Shown: piece after piece, positions 21,109 through 33,600 of the stretch
How the letters are laid out: every line of letters begins with the position of its first letter
Position numbering within the stretch: the stretch's first letter is position 1
Assembly (NCBI GenBank): GCA_944474755.1
Contig: OX104123.1
Coordinates: forward strand, 66,829,898 to 66,893,897
Reading direction: 5' to 3'
Source: Limnoperna fortunei
Taxonomy: Eukaryota > Mollusca > Bivalvia > Mytilida > Modiolidae
DNA: 64,000 bases
Program-made: the position numbers and the translations under genes
The notes under the pieces: generated by a model
What the model saw: only the letters and a program-made list of their open reading frames with translations
Database searches by the model: none
What the model was told of the DNA's origin: nothing

Positions 21109-21456
21109 ATGGGTCAATCAAGTAGACCGAGTTTCGAACGGTTGTATCGGCAGGTAACCCCGGGCACGAGGCATGCGTTCATTGAGAAATTCGTCTGTTT
21201 GAGTATACCACCCTTGGAACACCTGATGCTTTCTGCTGGAGATCCGCAGACTCTAGGCATCGCCCATGTTGGCACTCCGTGGCGGGTAGGTGACAAGGGT
21301 GGTGAACCGCATTTTTCTAATCATGGCTTCCGAAACACCCCCTTTAGCACAAAAAGGTCCAAAAAAAAAGAAAAAATGACTTTCCTCTTGAAGAATTGGT
21401 TTTTGAAGAAAATTGGCCTAAATTTATTGTTTTATCTAGCAAGATCTAAGATCTAA
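21109..21456 (+). pseudogene. LINE copy 1 ORF1, N-terminal fragment
   Basis: Starts at ATG 21109 and runs about 115 codons before the deletion junction near 21455. The sequence has no domain I recognise and ends in a Lys-rich patch. The same start appears inverted at about 10770 in the LINE 5' fragment, which supports it as the true ORF1 start. Confidence 0.6.
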
Positions 21457-21514
21457 CCATCTTCAGGCGGTTGCTGTTAGAATATCATTAGACAAAACAA
21501 TTACTTTATGCTCT

Positions 21515-24500
21515 GTGTATATACCACCGAATTCTTCATTAAATTTAAATCAGTTGAAACACCTTACTGATCAGTTACCAGCCCCATATATATTATTTGG
21601 GGACTTCAACGCACACAACCCTCTATGGGGTAGTAACACAATAAACGAAAAAGGTAAAATTATTGAAGGCTTAATGAATCGGGAGGATCTGTGTATTTTT
21701 AATGATGGAACCAATACATATTTACATCCTGGGAATGGATCATGTTCGGCTATTGATCTTACAATAGCAGATCCTTCTCTGTTGCCCGATTTCTCATGGA
21801 AAGTCCATGACGATCTCTGTGGCAGTGATCACTTTCCCATTCTCTTGGAATCTTTACACTCTTCAAACACAGAACGAGTCGCTCGGTATAAATTTGGCAA
21901 GGCCAATTGGCCTCTATTTGAACAACTCTGTATAGAACGACTCAACTCGGATACTTTTGAAACCATTTCTGATCCAATTTTAAAATTCAATGAAACACTT
22001 ATTTCAATTGCTGATGAAACAATTCCTAAGACCTCGACAAATCCAAAACATCCTAGTAAACCATGGTTCGATGACAGCTGTGAGGACGCTATTAAAGACC
22101 GGAAAAAGGCCGAACGACGCTTTAATAAACACCCAACTCAGAATAATCTTTACCATTTCCGAATTTTTCGAGCGAAAGCTCGCAGGGTAACGAAACAAAG
22201 ACGACGCACCTCTTGGCGTAACTTTGTTTCTAAATTAAATAACCATACCCCTATGAATAAAATTTGGAACATGATTCGTAAAATTAAAGGTAAAAACAGT
22301 AAAGCCAATGTCCATCATTTAAAGGATGGACAAGACTTGTTAACATCAGAGTCAGACATATCAAATAAATTGGCCGAAACATTTGCAACACACTCCTCTG
22401 CTGAAAATTATCATCCCAATTTTCAGCGGATCAAAATTCAAAAAGAAAAATCAAAACTTAATTTCCAGTCAAAAAATTTAGAAGATTATAATAAACCTTT
22501 TTCTTTGGAAGAGCTACACAATTCTTTGAACAAATCTCACGATACAGCATGTGGTCCAGATGACATCCATTATCAACTTCTCAAACATCTGCCAAAATCT
22601 TCTCTCCAATGTCTTCTGAATCTTCTTAACAACATTTGGGAAACGGGTGACTTACCATCTATTTGGAAAATGGCCACTGTTGTGCCTATTCCAAAACCAG
22701 GAAAAGATCACTCGGAAGCGTCCAACTATCGGCCTATAGCCCTCACAAGCTGTCTTTGTAAAACCATGGAAAGGATGATCAATGATCGCCTTGTCTGGTT
22801 TTTAGAATCAAACAACCTTCTGTCCAATATCCAATGTGGATTTAGACAAGGGCGAAGTACCCTAGATCATTTGGTGCGTTTCGAAACATACATAAGAAAC
22901 GCATTTGCCAAAAATGAACATGTTGTGTCGATCTTTTTCGATCTAGAAAAAGCTTACGACACAACATGGAAATATGGCATTTTAAAAGATCTTTTTGATA
23001 TGGGGTTGAAAGGTAGACTTCCTACCTTCATTTCAAATTTTTTGTCTGATAGAGAATTTAAAGTTCGTGTGAATTCAACTCTATCTGAACCTTTTGAACA
23101 AGAAATGGGTGTTCCTCAAGGTAGCATCCTTTCTGTTACTTTATTCAGTATTAAAATTAATAGCCTTGCTCAAGTCTTGAAAGATAATATTGATGGTTCT
23201 CTTTATGTTGACGATTTTTTAATTTGTTATCGAGGAAAAAACATGAATAATATTGAACGCCAACTGCAGTTATGTTTAAATAGAATAGAGAAATGGGCGA
23301 TGGAGAATGGTTTTAAATTCTCCACTGGAAAAACAGTTGGGATGCATTTTTGTAATAAACGAAAGATGCATCCTGATCCCGAATTAAAATTGTATAATAA
23401 TCCCATCAAAATTGTAAAAGAAACTACTTTTCTTGGTCTGATATTTGATTCAAGGCTAGCCTTTCTACCCCATATCAAAATGTTAAAAAATAAATGCCTA
23501 AAGGCATTAGATATTTTAAAAGTCGTTGCCAGCACCGACTGGGGTGCTGAATGCGATGTTTTACTTAATCTATATAGATCGCTGGTTCGATCTAAATTGG
23601 ATTATGGTTGTTTTATCTATGGTTCTGCTCGCAAGTCATATGTCAAAATCCTTGATACTATACACCATCAAGGATTGCGACTATGCCTTGGAGCTTTCAG
23701 AACCACGCCTGTTGAAAGTTTGTTTGTAGAAGCAAACGAGCCTTCGTTGTATCAAAGAAGAATAAAGCTCGCTTTGCAATATGCAACCAAATTAAAAGCA
23801 TATCCTAACAACCCCGCCCACGACTGTGTTTTCAAACATCTTTATCAAAACATTTTCGAAAAACATCCAAACAAAATTCAACCTTTTGGCCTCCGCATTA
23901 AATCTCATTTGGAAAATTCCGGTATAAATTTAGATGAAATTGCTGCAATCGAAATTCCACATAATCCCCCGTGGTTAAACCCCAAACCGATATTTATTTA
24001 TGATCTAAGAAAACATAAAAAGTCCGACACAAACCCTTTAATAATACAACATTATGCAGAAATTAAATCTTGTTACCCTGACTATGGCACTATTTATACA
24101 GACGGGTCAAAAGACGGTGATAAAGTCGCCTCGGCCGCTGTCTACGGAGAGCGTGTTGAAACTCGCCGGCTTCCGTCTGCCTCATCTGTATTTACAGCAG
24201 AGGCGCAAGCTATTCTTCTTGCGATGAAAATAGTAGCTTCGTCAGACGAATGCAAATTTATTGTCTGCTCCGATTCCTTGTCTTGTCTTCTGGCTATTGA
24301 ACATTTCAAAATTAAAAATTCTTATATTTTTAAAATTATTCAAATTTACAAATCTCTTGTTGCTTTGGGGAAAGAGATTATCTTCTTCTGGATTCCCAGT
24401 CATGTCGGAATCCGTGGAAACACAGTCGTGGATCAGGAGGCTAAAAATGCCCTAAAGGATACTATTATTAACTGTAATATTCCTTTTACCGATTTTAAAC

Positions 24501-24886
24501 CATTAATTTTTAAATATATTTCTAATTTGTGGCAGAGTGGTTGGAATCTCCAAGTTCATAATAAACTTCATGAGGTCCAGCCACTACTGCACAAAAGTAA
24601 TTTTAAGAGTTTTAGAGGTCGTAGAGACCAAGTTGTTTTAACACGGTGTCGTCTTGGTCATACCAGGACGACACATAGTTATATTTTAAACAATGAGCCA
24701 CAACCCGAATGTGTGCCATGCAACAGTCCATACACCATCAAGCATGTCTTGATGGACTGTGTGGACGTGGCCCACATTCGGGAACGTTTTTATACTGTAA
24801 ATACGTACAGTAGTTTGTTTACAACGGTCGCAGGCGATACAATTTTAAAATTTTTAAAGGAAATTAATTTGTACAGTAAAATTTAA
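21515..24886 (+). CDS. LINE ORF2: endonuclease (N-truncated), RT, RNase H
   Basis: 1123 codons without a stop. It begins within the APE endonuclease (YILFGDFNAHN, SAIDLTIADP, GSDHFPI), missing the first 100 or so residues that copy 3 shows. The reverse transcriptase spans about 370-650: YRPIALTSCLCK, FFDLEKAYDT, MGVPQGSILS, and YVDD with D566 and D567. RNase H follows with D863 in YTDGSKDGD, Glu in FTAEAQA, D920 in CSDSLSC and a late Asp in VVDQEAK. The C-terminus has CRLGHTRTTH and CVPC..H..C, a zinc-binding block. Reverse transcriptase and RNase H look complete, but without the N-terminal endonuclease residues it should not be autonomous. Confidence 0.93.
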   Translation: MYIPPNSSLNLNQLKHLTDQLPAPYILFGDFNAHNPLWGSNTINEKGKIIEGLMNREDLCIFNDGTNTYLHPGNGSCSAIDLTIADPSLLPDFSWKVHDDLCGSDHFPILLESLHSSNTERVARYKFGKANWPLFEQLCIERLNSDTFETISDPILKFNETLISIADETIPKTSTNPKHPSKPWFDDSCEDAIKDRKKAERRFNKHPTQNNLYHFRIFRAKARRVTKQRRRTSWRNFVSKLNNHTPMNKIWNMIRKIKGKNSKANVHHLKDGQDLLTSESDISNKLAETFATHSSAENYHPNFQRIKIQKEKSKLNFQSKNLEDYNKPFSLEELHNSLNKSHDTACGPDDIHYQLLKHLPKSSLQCLLNLLNNIWETGDLPSIWKMATVVPIPKPGKDHSEASNYRPIALTSCLCKTMERMINDRLVWFLESNNLLSNIQCGFRQGRSTLDHLVRFETYIRNAFAKNEHVVSIFFDLEKAYDTTWKYGILKDLFDMGLKGRLPTFISNFLSDREFKVRVNSTLSEPFEQEMGVPQGSILSVTLFSIKINSLAQVLKDNIDGSLYVDDFLICYRGKNMNNIERQLQLCLNRIEKWAMENGFKFSTGKTVGMHFCNKRKMHPDPELKLYNNPIKIVKETTFLGLIFDSRLAFLPHIKMLKNKCLKALDILKVVASTDWGAECDVLLNLYRSLVRSKLDYGCFIYGSARKSYVKILDTIHHQGLRLCLGAFRTTPVESLFVEANEPSLYQRRIKLALQYATKLKAYPNNPAHDCVFKHLYQNIFEKHPNKIQPFGLRIKSHLENSGINLDEIAAIEIPHNPPWLNPKPIFIYDLRKHKKSDTNPLIIQHYAEIKSCYPDYGTIYTDGSKDGDKVASAAVYGERVETRRLPSASSVFTAEAQAILLAMKIVASSDECKFIVCSDSLSCLLAIEHFKIKNSYIFKIIQIYKSLVALGKEIIFFWIPSHVGIRGNTVVDQEAKNALKDTIINCNIPFTDFKPLIFKYISNLWQSGWNLQVHNKLHEVQPLLHKSNFKSFRGRRDQVVLTRCRLGHTRTTHSYILNNEPQPECVPCNSPYTIKHVLMDCVDVAHIRERFYTVNTYSSLFTTVAGDTILKFLKEINLYSKI

Positions 24887-25103
24887 TTTCTCCGGCAATT
24901 TGTTATCTATATTTTTATTGTTTTACTTGCCTTTTATCTGTATATATCCTCATATTATTGTATGAGATAATGTTTTAGAACTAAGGGAGAGATGAACAAT
25001 TTTGAAAAATATTAAATAATCAAATTATTATTACTTTCACGTCCTGAATATAGCTGAAATATTGCTTGCTGGACGTAAAACATCAATCAATCGACCTTGG
25101 TGC

Positions 25104-25226
25104 TGCATTTTCTCATGGAAGTGTCGAACAAGCAATTCCGTCATATGACCCTTTCGTGGCAATATTACAAGGTGTTTTACTTCGAAAGTATTAAGTGATT
25201 GTTGATTCCTACCGCCAACTCGAACA
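25104..25226 (-). pseudogene. BEL/Pao integrase HHCC N-part, stranded between LINEs
   Basis: A minus-strand stretch with VKHLVILPRKGHMTELLVRH and the following HEKMQHQGR, the His-rich half of the BEL integrase zinc domain. It lies between LINE copies 1 and 2 and joins the frames on either side once the insertions and TSDs are discounted. Confidence 0.85.
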
Positions 25227-27969
25227 TCCCCGTGTGGGACCCGGGGCACAGGAGAATAGGCCCACGGCTTCCTCAGCCTGCAGTAAGAGTCTGCTAACAG
25301 AGGCAACACAGCGGATCAAAATTCAAAAAGAAAAAAAAAATCAAAGCTTAATTTCCAGTCAAAAAATTTAGAAGATTATAATAAACCTTTTTCTTTGGAA
25401 GAGCTAAAAACTGCATTGAACAAATCTCACGATACACCATGTGGTCCAGATGACATCCATTATCAACTTCTCAAACATCTGCCACAATCTTCTCTCCAAT
25501 GCCTTTTGAATCTTCTTAACAACATTTGGGAAACGGGTGACTTGCCATCTATTTGGAAAATGGCCACTGTTGTGCCTATTCCAAAACCAGGAAAAGATCA
25601 CTCGGAAGCGTCCAACTATCGGCCTATAGGCTAGCCCTCACAAGCTGTCTTTGTAAAACCATGGAAAGGATGATCAATGATCAATGATCGCCTTGTCTGG
25701 TTTTTAGAATCCAACAATCTACTTTCTAATATTCAATGTGGTTTCAGACAAGGGCGAAGTACCCTAGATCATCTTGTACGTTTCGAAACGTATATTCGAA
25801 ACGCCTTTGCAAAAAATGAGCATGTTGTGTCTATCTTTTTCGATTTAGAAAAAGCGTATGACACAACATGGAAATATGGTATTTTAAAAGATCTTTTTGA
25901 TATGGGGTTGAAATTTATCTGACAGAGAATTTAAAGTTAGGGTCAATTCTACTTTATCGGACCCTTTTGAACAGTAAATGGGTGTTCCACAGGGAAGCAT
26001 CCTTTCTGTCACTTTATTTAGTATCAAAATTAATAGCCTTGCTCAAGTTTTAAAAGATAATATTGATGGTTCTCTTTATGTTGACGACTTCCTCATATGT
26101 TACCGAGGAAAAAACATGAATAATATTGAACGTCAACTGCAGTTATGTTTAAATAGAATAGAGAAATGGGCAATGGAGAATGGTTTTACATTCTACACTG
26201 CAAAAACCGTTGGGATGCATTTTTGTAATAAACGAAAGATGCATCCTGACCCCGAATTAAAATTACATAATAATCCTATCAAAATTGTAAAAGAAACTAC
26301 TTTTCTTGGTCTCATATTTGATTCAAGGCCAACCTTTCTACCCCATATCAAAATGTTAAAAAATAAATGCCTTAAGGCATTAGATATTTTAAAAGTCGTA
26401 TCCAGTACCGACTGGGGTGCTGAGTGCGATGTTTTACTGAATCTTTACAGATCGCTGGTTTTCGATCTAAATTGGATTACGGTTGCTTTATTTATGGTTC
26501 TGCTCGCAAGTCATATGTCAAAATCCTTGATACTATACACCATCAGGGATTGCGACTATGTCTTGGAGCTTTTAGAACCACACCTGTAAATAGTTTATAT
26601 GTAAAAGCAAACGAGCCTTCTTTGTATCAAAGAAGGATAAAGCTCGCTTTGCAATATGCAACCAAATTGAAGGCTTATCCTGGCAACCCCGCCCACGACT
26701 GTGTTTTCAAACCTCTTTATCAAAACATTTTTGAAAAGCATGCAAACAAAATTCAACCTTTTGGCATCAGAATAAAACCTCATTTGAAAAATTCTGGTAT
26801 AAATTTAGATGAAATTGCTGCTATTGAAATTCGTCATAGCCCACCATGGTTGAACCCCAAACCGGTATTTATTTTTGACCATAAAAAGTCGGACACAAAC
26901 CCTTTAATTATTCAACAACACTTTGCAGAAATAAAATCTAACTATACTGACCATTCTGCAATTTATACAGATGGATCGAAGGACGGCGATAGAGTTGCAT
27001 CGGCCGCTGTCTTTGGAGAGCGTGTTGAAACTCGCCGTCTTCCTTCCGCTTCTTCTGTATTTAGTGCAGAAGCGCAAGCTATCCTTCTTGCACTAAAAAT
27101 TATTGCTTCGTCAGATGAGAATAAATTTATTATCTGCTCCGATTCCTTGTCATGTCTTCAGGCAATTGAAAATTCTAAAATTAAAAATCCATTTATTTTA
27201 AAAATAATTCAAATTTATAAATCGCTGACAACTTTAGGTAAAGAGGTTGTGTTCTTCTGGATTCCCAGTCATGTGGGAATCCATGGAAACACAGTCGTCG
27301 ACAGGGAAGCTAAGAATGCCTTAAATAATGACATAATTAATTGTAAAATACCTTTCACTGATTTTAAATCATTTATTCTAAAATATATTTTTAATACATG
27401 GCAGAGTGGTTGGGATCTGGAAGTTCACAATAAACTTCACGAGATCCAACCACATCTGCATCAAAGTAATTTTAAATCATATAAAAGTCGTGGAGACCAA
27501 GTGGTTTTAACCAGGTGTCGTCTTGGTCATACCAGGACGACACATAGTTATATTTTAAATAACGAGCCACGACCCGAATGTGTGCCATGCAACACCCCAT
27601 ACACCATTAAGCATGTTTTAATGGACTGTGTGGATGTGGCACACATCCGGGGACGTTTCTATAGTGTAGATTCATATTTTAATTTATTTAAAACTGTCGC
27701 AGGCGACACAATTTTAAAGTTTTTAAAAGAAATTAATTTGTATTGTAAAATTTAATATGTCTGAGAATTTGTTATGCTTCATACATTTTATTGTTTTAAT
27801 TATCTTTTTTATCTGTATATACTCTCATATTATTGTATGAGTTCATGTTTTAATCCTAAGGATTGGAAGTTCTAATAATGAAATTATGATTCTTTTCACG
27901 TCCTGAATATAGCTGAAATATTGCTAGCTGGACGTTAAACAACAATCAATCAATCAATCAATCAATCAA
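25227..27969 (+). mobile_element. LINE copy 2, internally deleted
   Basis: TSD CCAACTCGAACA at 25215-25226 and 27970-27981, inside BEL pol. It keeps about 85 bp of the LINE 5' end, then jumps at about 25312 into mid ORF2. The 3' tail is complete with several ATCA units. The deletion lies inside a copy with both ends, so it arose after insertion or was copied from a deleted source. Confidence 0.92.
25395..27755 (+). pseudogene. LINE copy 2 ORF2 remains
   Basis: RT through RNase H of the same LINE, broken several times: small insertions at about 25628 (with a stop) and about 25678 (duplicated ATCAATG), a loss of about 35 bp near 25915, a stop at 25975-25977, and a 2-bp insertion near 26460. 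The last frame (26424-27755) is open through the thumb, RNase H and CRLGHT block. YVDD is kept. Inactive. Confidence 0.9.
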
Positions 27970-27981
27970 CCAACTCGAACA

Positions 27982-30058
27982 AGGCCGTTTTCGTCCAAAA
28001 AGGGATCTAAACGATACAGTGGTGATTCGTTGCTTATAGCAATATTTCGCTTCAATTTATCAATGTCCTTCACAAAGTTAGCATCTTGGACTAATCGTAT
28101 TATTTCGTTTTCTGCCTGTTGTAGGTCTTCAACGGTGATAGTTCTAGTCGTGGTCTCTACCGATTCACTTGGCGTTGTGCTATGCTTCCTTAATACACGG
28201 TTCTTTAGCAGCTGTTTAAAGAACAGACAGTTTGCAATAGCCCTTTTCGCAGCATTCCAACTAGAATAATATTCCAAACGCTCAAGTAATGTTGGATTTT
28301 GGTTTTCTGTACTACTTGCAAACACCTGAACCCTTTTGACTTCAGGGTCATCTTTCAGGTCAACAATACTCGGAATGTCAGTGCCATCGTCAGTAAAAGG
28401 TAATTCCGGATTCCACAGAAAACTAGGTCCAGTTATCCAGTTGGAGTTGATCAATTCCGTGGCCGTTGCTCCTCTGGAAGCTATATCAGCGGGATTGTCA
28501 TTTGTTGCTACATATCGCCACTGGGATGGAATGGTTTGATCCCTGATTTGTTGGACACGATTTCCGACGAATGCATGGAAACGTTTTGCTTCATTCGCAA
28601 TATAGCCTAAGACCACCGAGCTATCGGTCCAAAAGTAATGAGTCGCATCGTTGAATTCAAACTCCCTTTTCAATAATGCATGAGTTTTTGCAGAAACTAC
28701 TGCTGCTGTGAGTTCCAAGCGAGGTATGGTCAAGGCTTTCCTTGGTGCAACCCTAGACTTTCCCATCAACAGAGAGCAATAAACTCGTCCGGATGCGTCA
28801 ATCGATCTCAAATAGGAGCATTGTCCATAACCAACGGAACTAGCGTCTGAGAAGTGATGAAATTCCCGAGTCTTGATGTTATCAAACTCGCTCGGTTGAA
28901 TACAGCGTTTAACTTGAAGATCGATTAAATTCCTAAGATCCTTCCTCCATTTATCCCATTTCATGTGCAACTCCTCTGGAATGGGATCATCCCAATCGAC
29001 GTTTTCTCCGCACGTTTGCTGTAGAATCTGTTTCCCAACCAACACAACAGGTGAAATAAAGCCCAAAGGATCATACACGGAGCTGACAGTTGATAAAATT
29101 CCTCTGCGTGTAAGCGGCTTATCATTCAATGTTATTTTAAATTGAAAGGTATCAGATTGAATGTTCCACTGAACTCCTAGAGTATGTTCGATCGGCAAGG
29201 TGTTGTCAAATATATCTTTGTCCTTAAGTCCTTTGGCTCTGTCTCCGTCTAGGATCGCACTCAAAACGTCCTTTGAATTACTACTTATTTTGTGCAGTCG
29301 CACTCCACCATTTTTGCACATGGTCTGACTTCCTTGAATCATATGTACAGCTTCTTCAACTGAATCAACGGACTTCAACCCATCGTCTACATAGAAGTCC
29401 TTTCGCAAGAAATCTGCTACGTCTTGTCCTAGTATAGCTTCGTTGTCTGAAGCTATTTTCTTGAGTCCGAAATTGGCACATCCAGGGGATGAGGTGGCTC
29501 CAAACAGGTGTACACACATTCGATATACGACAACATCGGACATCTCATCATTCTTCCACCAAAGGAAGCGCAAATAATCTCGGTGATTTTGGTGTACCAT
29601 AAACTGATGGAACATCTGTTCAATATCGCATGTAAAGGCAATTCTTCCCTTTCGAAAACGGCAAAGAACTCCAATTAGGGTATTCGTTAGGTCTGGGCCT
29701 TGAAGAAGATGGTCATTCAGACTTACTCCTTTGAATTTCGCACTGCAATCAAACACCACGCAACTTATCTGGTTTTCTAGGGTGGAAGACTCCGTGGTGC
29801 GGTATGTACCACTTCAAATCTACGTCCTGTGATGTTTCTGTTTCAGGTACAACCTCGGCATGACCATGTTTGAGTAAGTTCGCAATGAAGTCCTTGTACA
29901 TATCGTAGTATCTTTGGTCTGTTTTGAATCGCTTCGTAAGGTTCTGGAGTCTTTTTAGAGCAATGAATTTGTTATCCGGAAGTTGAGGTGGTTCCCCTTT
30001 AAATGGTAAAGGCATGCTGTAATGGCCGTTGTTAGGGTCCTTTCGAATACCATCTCCA
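27982..30058 (-). pseudogene. BEL/Pao reverse transcriptase and RNase H
   Basis: Minus frames 30058-29749 and 29759-27966. The first covers the RT N-terminus ([22 protein letters not shown]). The second has [24 protein letters not shown] in [10 protein letters not shown], the BEL-typical [12 protein letters not shown], RNase H pieces [10 protein letters not shown] and [20 protein letters not shown], and the linker up to [14 protein letters not shown]. One shift near 29757 separates the frames. The 3' end is cut by LINE copy 2; the 5' end stops at the LINE copy 3 border. Apart from the shift, the frame is open for 597 codons, so the element was young when hit. Confidence 0.92.
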
Positions 30059-30697
30059 ACATGTGCCAATTGTGGTGAAGCCCACATGTCCTCATCCAAG
30101 GATTGTGCTCACTTCAAAAAAGAAAAGGAAATTCAAAAATTAAAAACCGAAAAAAATATCACATACCCTGAGGCACGTCGCCTCTTCAATTCAAACAATC
30201 TCTCGTCTCCTGCATCAACGTCATACGCCAGTGTGGCCAAACGCGTTCTCACTACAGTTGAAACGCAGACAATTATCACCTGGCCTATTGACAAAAAAGA
30301 ACCTTTCAAATTAGCAGTTCAAACAACAGACAAAATAATTCAATCTTCCCGGAAATCTTCATCCTCTCAAACTGCTACATCTTCGGCTCCATCTACATCA
30401 TCAACTAATTCTTCAAGCAGCCCAAAACAAAATTCAAAAAATACTATTCCCAATTCAAATTCTTCAAATTCTAATAAAAACTCAAATCAAAAAGGAGATC
30501 GTACTCCAAAACTGCTGCGGGATCCCATTAAGGTCCACAACAGATTTGGAAGTCTAGATCATCTAGACACCACTATCTGGGGCGATCCCATGGATACACT
30601 ACCCCCAGATACTGGATCTAAGGGTAGATCCCCTAGCAGAAACCGGCGGAATAGCCCCAAAAAATCTGTCAACTATTCCCCTATTCGCAAACCCTAA
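30059..30697 (+). CDS. LINE ORF1, C-terminal part with zinc knuckle
   Basis: About 210 codons of an ORF1/Gag-like protein cut at its N-terminus. A knuckle CANCGEAHMSSSKDCAHF near the start has the C-x2-C-x4-H-x6-C spacing. A long Ser/Thr/Asn-rich and basic C-terminus follows. ORF1 proteins bind LINE RNA as the particle core. Its stop TAA shares one base with the ORF2 start (TAATG at 30695-30699), an arrangement that suggests termination-reinitiation for ORF2. Confidence 0.85.
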   Translation, partial: TCANCGEAHMSSSKDCAHFKKEKEIQKLKTEKNITYPEARRLFNSNNLSSPASTSYASVAKRVLTTVETQTIITWPIDKKEPFKLAVQTTDKIIQSSRKSSSSQTATSSAPSTSSTNSSSSPKQNSKNTIPNSNSSNSNKNSNQKGDRTPKLLRDPIKVHNRFGSLDHLDTTIWGDPMDTLPPDTGSKGRSPSRNRRNSPKKSVNYSPIRKP

Positions 30698-33600
30698 TGG
30701 GTACAATAATACAATGGAATTGTCGAGGTCTTAAGATTAATTTTCTGGAAATTACATTATTAGTTCAAGCCTTTCTTCCTGTTGCATTTTGCCTCCAAGA
30801 GTCCCACATAAAACGAAGTGATAATATATCTTTAAAAAACTACTCTATATACAGCACATATGTAGACGAGAATGATAGAGCTGTTGGCGGCTCTACCATT
30901 CTTGTAAAAGATCAAGTTCTACATAGCCCTGTAGATCTCAACACTGATCTTCAGGCGGTTGCTGTTAGAATATCTTTAGACAAAACAATTACTTTATGTT
31001 CTGTGTATATCCCTCCGAATTCTTCATTGGATTTGAGTCGGTTGAAACATCTTACTGATCAGCTTCCGGCCCCTTATATATTACTTGGGGACTTCAACGG
31101 ACACAACCCTTTATGGGGCAGTAACACAATAAACGATAAAGGTAAAATTATTGAAGGCTTAATGAATCAGGAAGATCTGTGTATTTTTAATGATGGATCA
31201 AATACATATTTACATCCTGGGAATGGATCATATTCGGCTATTGATCTTACAATAGCAGATCCTTCTCTGTTGCCCGATTTCTCATGGAAAGTCCATGACG
31301 ATCTCTGTGGCAGTGATCATTTTCCCATTATCTTGGAATCTTTACACTCTTCAAACACAGAACGAGTCGCTCGGTATAAATTTGGCAAGGCCAATTGGCC
31401 TCTATTTGAACAACTCTGTATAGAGCGACTTAACTCGGATACTTTTGAAACTATTTCTGATCCAATTTTAAAATTCAATGAAACACTTATTTCAATTGCT
31501 GATGAAACAATTCCTAAGACCTCGACAAATCCAAAACATCCTAGTAAACCATGGTTCGATGACAGCTGTGAGGACGCTATTAAAGACCGGAAAAAGGCCG
31601 AACGACGCTTTAATAAACACCCAACTCAAAATAATCTGAACCATTTCCGAATTTTTCGAGCGAAAGCTCGCAGGGTAACGAAACAAAGACGACGCACCTC
31701 TTGGCGTAACTTTGTTTCTAAACTGAATAACCATACCCCCATGAATAAAATTTGGAACATGATTCGCAAAATTAAAGGTAAAAACAGTAAAGCAAATGTC
31801 CATCATATAAAGGATGGACAAGACTTGTTAACATCAGAGTCAGACATATCAAATAAATTGGCCGAAACATTTGCAACACACTCCTCTGCTGAAAATTATC
31901 ATCCCACTTTTCAGCGGATCAAAATTCAAAAAGAAAAATCAAAGCTTAATTTCCAGTCAAAAAATTTAGAAGATTATAATAAACCTTTTTCTTTGGAAGA
32001 GCTAAAAACTTCATTGAACAAATCTCACGATACAGCATGTGGTCCAGATGACATCCATTATCAACTTCTCAAACATCTGCCACAATCTTCTCTCCAATGT
32101 CTTCTAAGTCTTCTTAACAACATTTGGGAAACGGGTGACTTACCATCTATTTGGAAAATGGCCACTGTTGTGCCTATTCCAAAACCAGGAAAAGATCACT
32201 CGGAAGCGTCCAACTATCGGCCTATAGCCCTCACAAGCTGTCTTTGTAAAACCATGGAAAGGATGATCAACGATCGCCTTGTCTGGTTTTTAGAATCGAA
32301 CAACCTAATCTCGAATATTCAGTGTGGATTCAGACAAGGTCGTAGTACTATTGATCATCTGGTGCGTTTCGAAACATATATTCGAAACGCATTTGCCAAA
32401 AACGAACATGTTGTGTCTATCTTTTTCGATTTAGAAAAAGCATATGACACAACGTGGAAATATGGTATTTTAAAAGATCTTTTTGATATGGGGTTGAAAG
32501 GTAGACTTCCTACCTTTATCTCAAACTTTTTATCTGACAGAGAATTTAAAGTTAGGGTCAATTCTACGTTATCTGACCCTTTTGTACAGGAAATGGGTGT
32601 TCCCCAGGGCAGCATCCTTTCTGTCACTTTATTTAGTATTAAAATAGCCTTGCTCAAGTTTTAAAAGATAATATTGATGGTTCTCTATATGTTGACGACT
32701 TCCTCATATGTTACCGAGGGAAAAGTATGAATAATATCGAACGTCAGCTGCAGTTGTGTTTAAATAGAATAGAGAAATGGGCAATGGAGAATGGTTTTAA
32801 ATTCTCCACTGCAAAAACTGTTGGGATGCATTTTTGTAATAAACGTAAGATGCATCCTGATCCTGAATTAAAATTATATAATAATCCTATCAAAATTGTA
32901 AAAGAAACTACTTTTCTTGGTCTCATATTTGATTCAAGGCTAACCTTTCTTCCCCATATCAAAATGTTAAAAAATAAATGCCTAAAGGCATTAGATATTT
33001 TAAAAAGTCGTATCCAGCAACGACTGGGGTGCTGAATGTGATGTTTTACTCAATCTATATAGATCGCTGGTTCGATCGAAATTGGATTACGGTTGCTTTA
33101 TTTATGGTTCAGCTCGCAAGTCATATGTCAAAATCCTTGATACTATACACCATCAAGGATTGCGACTATGCCTTGGAGCTTTCAGAACCACACCTGTTGA
33201 TAGTTTATATGTTGAAGCAAACGAGCCTTCTTTGTATCAAAGAAGAATTAAGCTCGGTTTGCAATATGCAACCAAATTAAAGGCTTATCCTGGCAATCCT
33301 GCTCACGACTGTGTTTTCAAACCTCTTTACAGATCCGTTTTTGAAAAAAACTCAAATAAAATTAAACCTTTTGGACTGAGAATAAAACCTCATTTGGAAA
33401 ATTCTGGTGTAAATGTAGATGAAATTGCCACTATTGAAATTCCTAAAAATCCCCCTTGGTTAAATCCGAAACCTACATTTAATTATGAACTTAGAAGATT
33501 TAAAAAGTCCGACACCAACCCTCTATTATTACAACAACATTTTGCAGAGATAAAATCTTACTATCCTGACCATAGTGCAATTTATACAGACGGATCGAAG

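Larger units (their letters stand above)
20435..25090 (+). mobile_element. LINE copy 1 (I/Nimb-like), 5' complete, ORF1 deleted
   Basis: TSD TCGACCTTGGTGC at 20422-20434 and 25091-25103 marks a clean insertion into BEL integrase. It begins ACCCCGTGTGGGACCCGG and ends with the CTGAATATAGCTGAAATA tail and ATCAATCAATC. The 5' untranslated region runs to 21108 and an ORF1 start lies at 21109. At about 21455 a deletion removes most of ORF1 and the first 100 or so codons of ORF2. ORF2 is then open to 24886. The combination of APE endonuclease, RT, RNase H and a C-terminal CRLGHT/H/C block points to the I superfamily. The clade name (Nimb-like) is a guess. Confidence 0.92.
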
